Assembly: GCA_900552605.1 (NCBI GenBank)
Contig: USAR01000004.1
Coordinates: 1 to 17,231, forward strand
Source: an uncultured Oscillospiraceae bacterium
Lineage (GTDB): Bacteria; Bacillota; Clostridia; Oscillospirales; Acutalibacteraceae
Length of the DNA: 17,231 nucleotides
Direction of reading: 5' to 3'
Shown one piece after another: positions 15,783-17,231 of the stretch (the first letter of the stretch is position 1; each line of letters begins with the position of its first letter). The notes under the pieces were generated by a model. That model was not told the DNA's origin. It ran no database searches and worked only from the letters and a program-made list of their open reading frames with translations. Made by a program: the position numbers and the translations under genes.

Positions 15783-15808
15783 ATATTTTTAACATTGTAA
15801 CATATAAT
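15780..15808 (+). promoter_or_regulatory. Promoter of the xre gene
   Basis: A perfect -10 TATAAT (15803-15808) with the correctly spaced but poor -35 GTCATA (15780-15785), which overlaps operator 1. Operator 2 lies just downstream of the expected transcript start near 15815. A weak -35 blocked by its own product suits an autoregulated repressor. Confidence 0.55.
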
Positions 15809-15822
15809 AATCTTGTTGACAA
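15794..15822 (-). promoter_or_regulatory. Promoter of the DUF4352-like gene
   Basis: On the minus strand, TTGTCA (15817-15822), a 17-nt spacer and TACAAT (15794-15799). The -35 box lies inside operator 2, so a protein bound there would exclude RNA polymerase. Confidence 0.65.
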
Positions 15823-15834
15823 GTAGTAAATGTC
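15818..15834. promoter_or_regulatory. Operator 2 of the xre/DUF4352 switch
   Basis: GACAAGTAGTAAATGTC, flanked by TT and AA. The GACA/TGTC ends and the TAGT centre are shared with operator 1, 52 bp away centre to centre, about five helical turns. It covers the -35 box of the leftward promoter and the start of the xre transcript. Confidence 0.65.
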
Positions 15835-15849
15835 AAAAAGGAGAAATAT

Positions 15850-16092
15850 ATGTTTATTAACAAAACTGAAAACGGCGAAAATAACATTTGCGGTAAAAAT
15901 GTATCTGAATTTCGCAAGCAGTTAAATATCTCCCAGCGAGAATTGGCTGACAGATTACAGTTGATTGGATTAGATATAGATAAAAATGCCATTCAGCGCA
16001 TTGAATGCGGGAAACGTTTTGTTACAGACATAGAGCTAAAAAGGCTCTCTGAGGTTTTTAACGCAACATATGAGCAATTGCTTGCGGAATAA
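15850..16092 (+). CDS. Small Xre/Cro-type helix-turn-helix regulator
   Basis: An 80-aa DNA-binding protein made of almost nothing but a Cro/C1-type HTH domain. Helices 2-3 lie in LNISQRELADRLQLIG, with the slightly extended turn LDIDKNAIQRIECGKR that marks a common Firmicute subgroup. The tail LSEVFNATYEQLLAE matches the usual end of such domains. The ATG follows AAAGGAG by about 7 nt. There is no sensor or dimerisation extension, so a signal would have to act through abundance or a partner. The divergent layout and paired operators imply autorepression and control of the DUF4352-like gene. Genes like this are common in mobile or accessory regions. Confidence 0.88.
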   Translation: MFINKTENGENNICGKNVSEFRKQLNISQRELADRLQLIGLDIDKNAIQRIECGKRFVTDIELKRLSEVFNATYEQLLAE

Positions 16093-16148
16093 GCTGTCTA
16101 CCGTATTTTTCTTAAATCTAAAATCGTAATATGATAAATATAGCAACA

Positions 16149-16194
16149 AAAACACCGTGCTGAGATATAACCTCTTGCACGGTGTTTTAATCTT
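16149..16194. terminator. Bidirectional terminator between xre and rplL
   Basis: AAAACACCGTGC (16149-16160) and GCACGGTGTTTT (16177-16188) form a perfect 12-bp stem with a 16-nt loop. The plus strand continues into TTTTAATCTTT and the minus strand into TTTTTGTTG. It serves the convergent xre and rplJ-rplL transcripts. Confidence 0.85.
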
Positions 16195-16244
16195 TGAAAA
16201 ACTGCGGCATTTATACCGCGCACAAAGAATACTGAAGCCTTAAA

Positions 16245-16619
16245 TTACTTAAGCTCAACCTTTGCGCCAACTTCTTCAAGCTTCTTCTTAAGCTCTTCAG
16301 CTTCTTCCTTAGCAACAGCTTCTTTAACTGCCTTAGGAGCAGCTTCAACAAGACCCTTAGCGTCAGCAAGACCAAGACCGGTGATCTCGCGAACAACCTT
16401 GATAACCTTGATTTTTTCTGCGCCAACGTCTGCAAGAACAACGTCGAACTCAGTCTTCTCCTCAGCAGCAGCGCCGCCGGCAGCAGGAGCAGCAACAGCA
16501 ACAGCAGCTGCAGCAGATACGCCGAATTCCTCCTCGATTGCTGAAACGAGCTCTGAAAGCTCAAGAACTGTGAGAGCCTTAACTTCTTCTACAATAGCAG
16601 TAACTTTCTCAGATGCCAT
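16245..16619 (-). CDS. rplL: Ribosomal protein L7/L12
   Basis: The stalk protein of the 50S subunit, present in several copies, recruits translation factor GTPases. It has 124 aa. The N-terminal dimerisation/L10-binding region (1-33, [19 protein letters not shown]) is followed by an Ala/Gly/Pro-rich hinge (about 34-52). The C-terminal domain has the factor-binding motif [25 protein letters not shown]. The ATG follows a GGAGGT site by about 9 nt. It lies 45 nt downstream of rplJ and ends before a strong bidirectional terminator. It shows the compact high-expression style expected of a ribosomal gene. Confidence 0.98.
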   Translation of the reverse strand: MASEKVTAIVEEVKALTVLELSELVSAIEEEFGVSAAAAVAVAAPAAGGAAAEEKTEFDVVLADVGAEKIKVIKVVREITGLGLADAKGLVEAAPKAVKEAVAKEEAEELKKKLEEVGAKVELK

Positions 16620-16664
16620 GATAGTAACCTCCGTTTATTTTTTCAAAATTTGCAGCAGTAAAAA

Positions 16665-17183
16665 TTATTCAGCTGCTTCTTCGGTAGCTTCGCCGTCTTT
16701 GTCGGCAACAGCTTTAATAACTCTTGCGAATGCTGCAATGGGTGCTTGGAAAGCACTGCATACAGTTGCAAGAAGAACTTCCTTGGTGGGAAGCTTTGCA
16801 AGGGCGTGAACGGTATCGAGATTGATAACCTTTCCGTCGAGGAAACCGCCCTTAAGTGAAAATCCCTCGTTATCCTCGGCAAATTTACCAAGAATACGTG
16901 CAGCTGCGGTGTGATCCTCGCTGCTTATTGCAAGTGCTGTGGTACCCTCAAGCAGGCTGTCAAGCTCTGCAAGGTCGGTTCCTTCGAAAGCACGGTGCAA
17001 AATGGTATTTTTAACAACCATATATTCAACACCTGCTTCGCGCAGCTCTTTACGAAGCTTTGTATCGTCGGCAGCGTTAATTCCTCTGTAATCAACAAGA
17101 ACGCCTGCAACCGCAGATGAAAGCTTTTCTTTGATGTCTGCAACCTGCTGTTTTTTGATGTCTAAAATCTTCTGACTCGGCAC
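16665..17183 (-). CDS. rplJ: Ribosomal protein L10
   Basis: The base of the L7/L12 stalk: it binds 23S rRNA with L11 and carries the L12 dimers on its C-terminal helix. It has 172 aa. The family parts are visible: DYRGINAADDTKLRKELREA, YMVVKNTILHRAFEG and ALAKLPTKEVLLATV. The C-terminus is an acidic Ala-rich tail. The start is GTG at 17181-17183, with the very strong GGAGGTGAT ribosome site 5-6 nt upstream; no better ATG exists. In most bacteria L10 or the L10-L12 complex represses its own leader; only the end of that leader is in the window. Confidence 0.97.
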   Translation of the reverse strand: MPSQKILDIKKQQVADIKEKLSSAVAGVLVDYRGINAADDTKLRKELREAGVEYMVVKNTILHRAFEGTDLAELDSLLEGTTALAISSEDHTAAARILGKFAEDNEGFSLKGGFLDGKVINLDTVHALAKLPTKEVLLATVCSAFQAPIAAFARVIKAVADKDGEATEEAAE

Positions 17184-17196
17184 AATATCACCTCCG

Positions 17197-17231
17197 TATA
17201 AGGTTTAAAAAAGCCCGTTTCCAAAGACATG
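17197..17231 (-). promoter_or_regulatory. End of a probable L10 (rplJ) leader
   Basis: On the minus strand this reads GGAAACGGGCTTTTTTAAACC, 35 nt or less before the rplJ ribosome site. A GGGC followed by six T is what the 3' arm and U-tract of an attenuator would look like. Its 5' arm, and the rest of the L10 leader, would be beyond the window edge, so pairing cannot be tested here. Confidence 0.35.

Overview
The window looks like a chromosome segment of a low-to-moderate GC Firmicute of class Clostridia. A Ruminococcaceae/Oscillospiraceae-type gut bacterium is my best guess, from protein style and gene order only. Evidence: strong GGAGG-type ribosome sites, GTG/TTG starts, sigma-A-like promoters, remA, a YugP-type protease, and the Firmicute order yicC-remA-gmk-rpoZ-priA-def-fmt-(yugP)-rsmB-rlmN.

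Layout. (1) Positions 1-8876, minus strand: one long housekeeping run starting at a promoter at 8847-8876. It reads yicC, remA, gmk, rpoZ (59 aa, short and easily missed), a 193-bp gap with RNA-like pairing, priA, def, fmt, a membrane zinc peptidase, rsmB, and rlmN (TTG start, 3' end outside the window). Many genes touch or overlap. The run links nucleotide supply, transcription, replication restart, N-terminal formyl-Met metabolism and rRNA methylation. (2) Positions 8900-14300, plus strand: manA-trmL behind a promoter with a 16-bp perfect palindrome, then the glycolytic genes pgk, tpiA and gpmI. tpiA has its own promoter, and gpmI ends at a bidirectional terminator. (3) Positions 14390-16190, an accessory patch: a badly decayed P1B-type metal ATPase gene on the minus strand, then a divergent pair made of a DUF4352-like membrane-anchored protein (minus) and a small Xre-type repressor (plus). 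The promoters of this pair carry two near-identical 17-bp operators. (4) Positions 16200-17231, minus strand: rplL and rplJ, preceded by the last bases of what is probably the L10 leader.

The least ordinary parts are three. The ATPase pseudogene can be reconstructed piece by piece: lost start, internal deletions, a 1-base frameshift, a nonsense codon and loss of the GDGxND motif. The Xre/DUF4352 switch has a symmetric operator layout. The rpoZ-priA gap, where coaBC sits in Bacillus, is non-coding in appearance but able to fold. I saw no tRNA, rRNA, CRISPR array, insertion sequence or complete mobile element.
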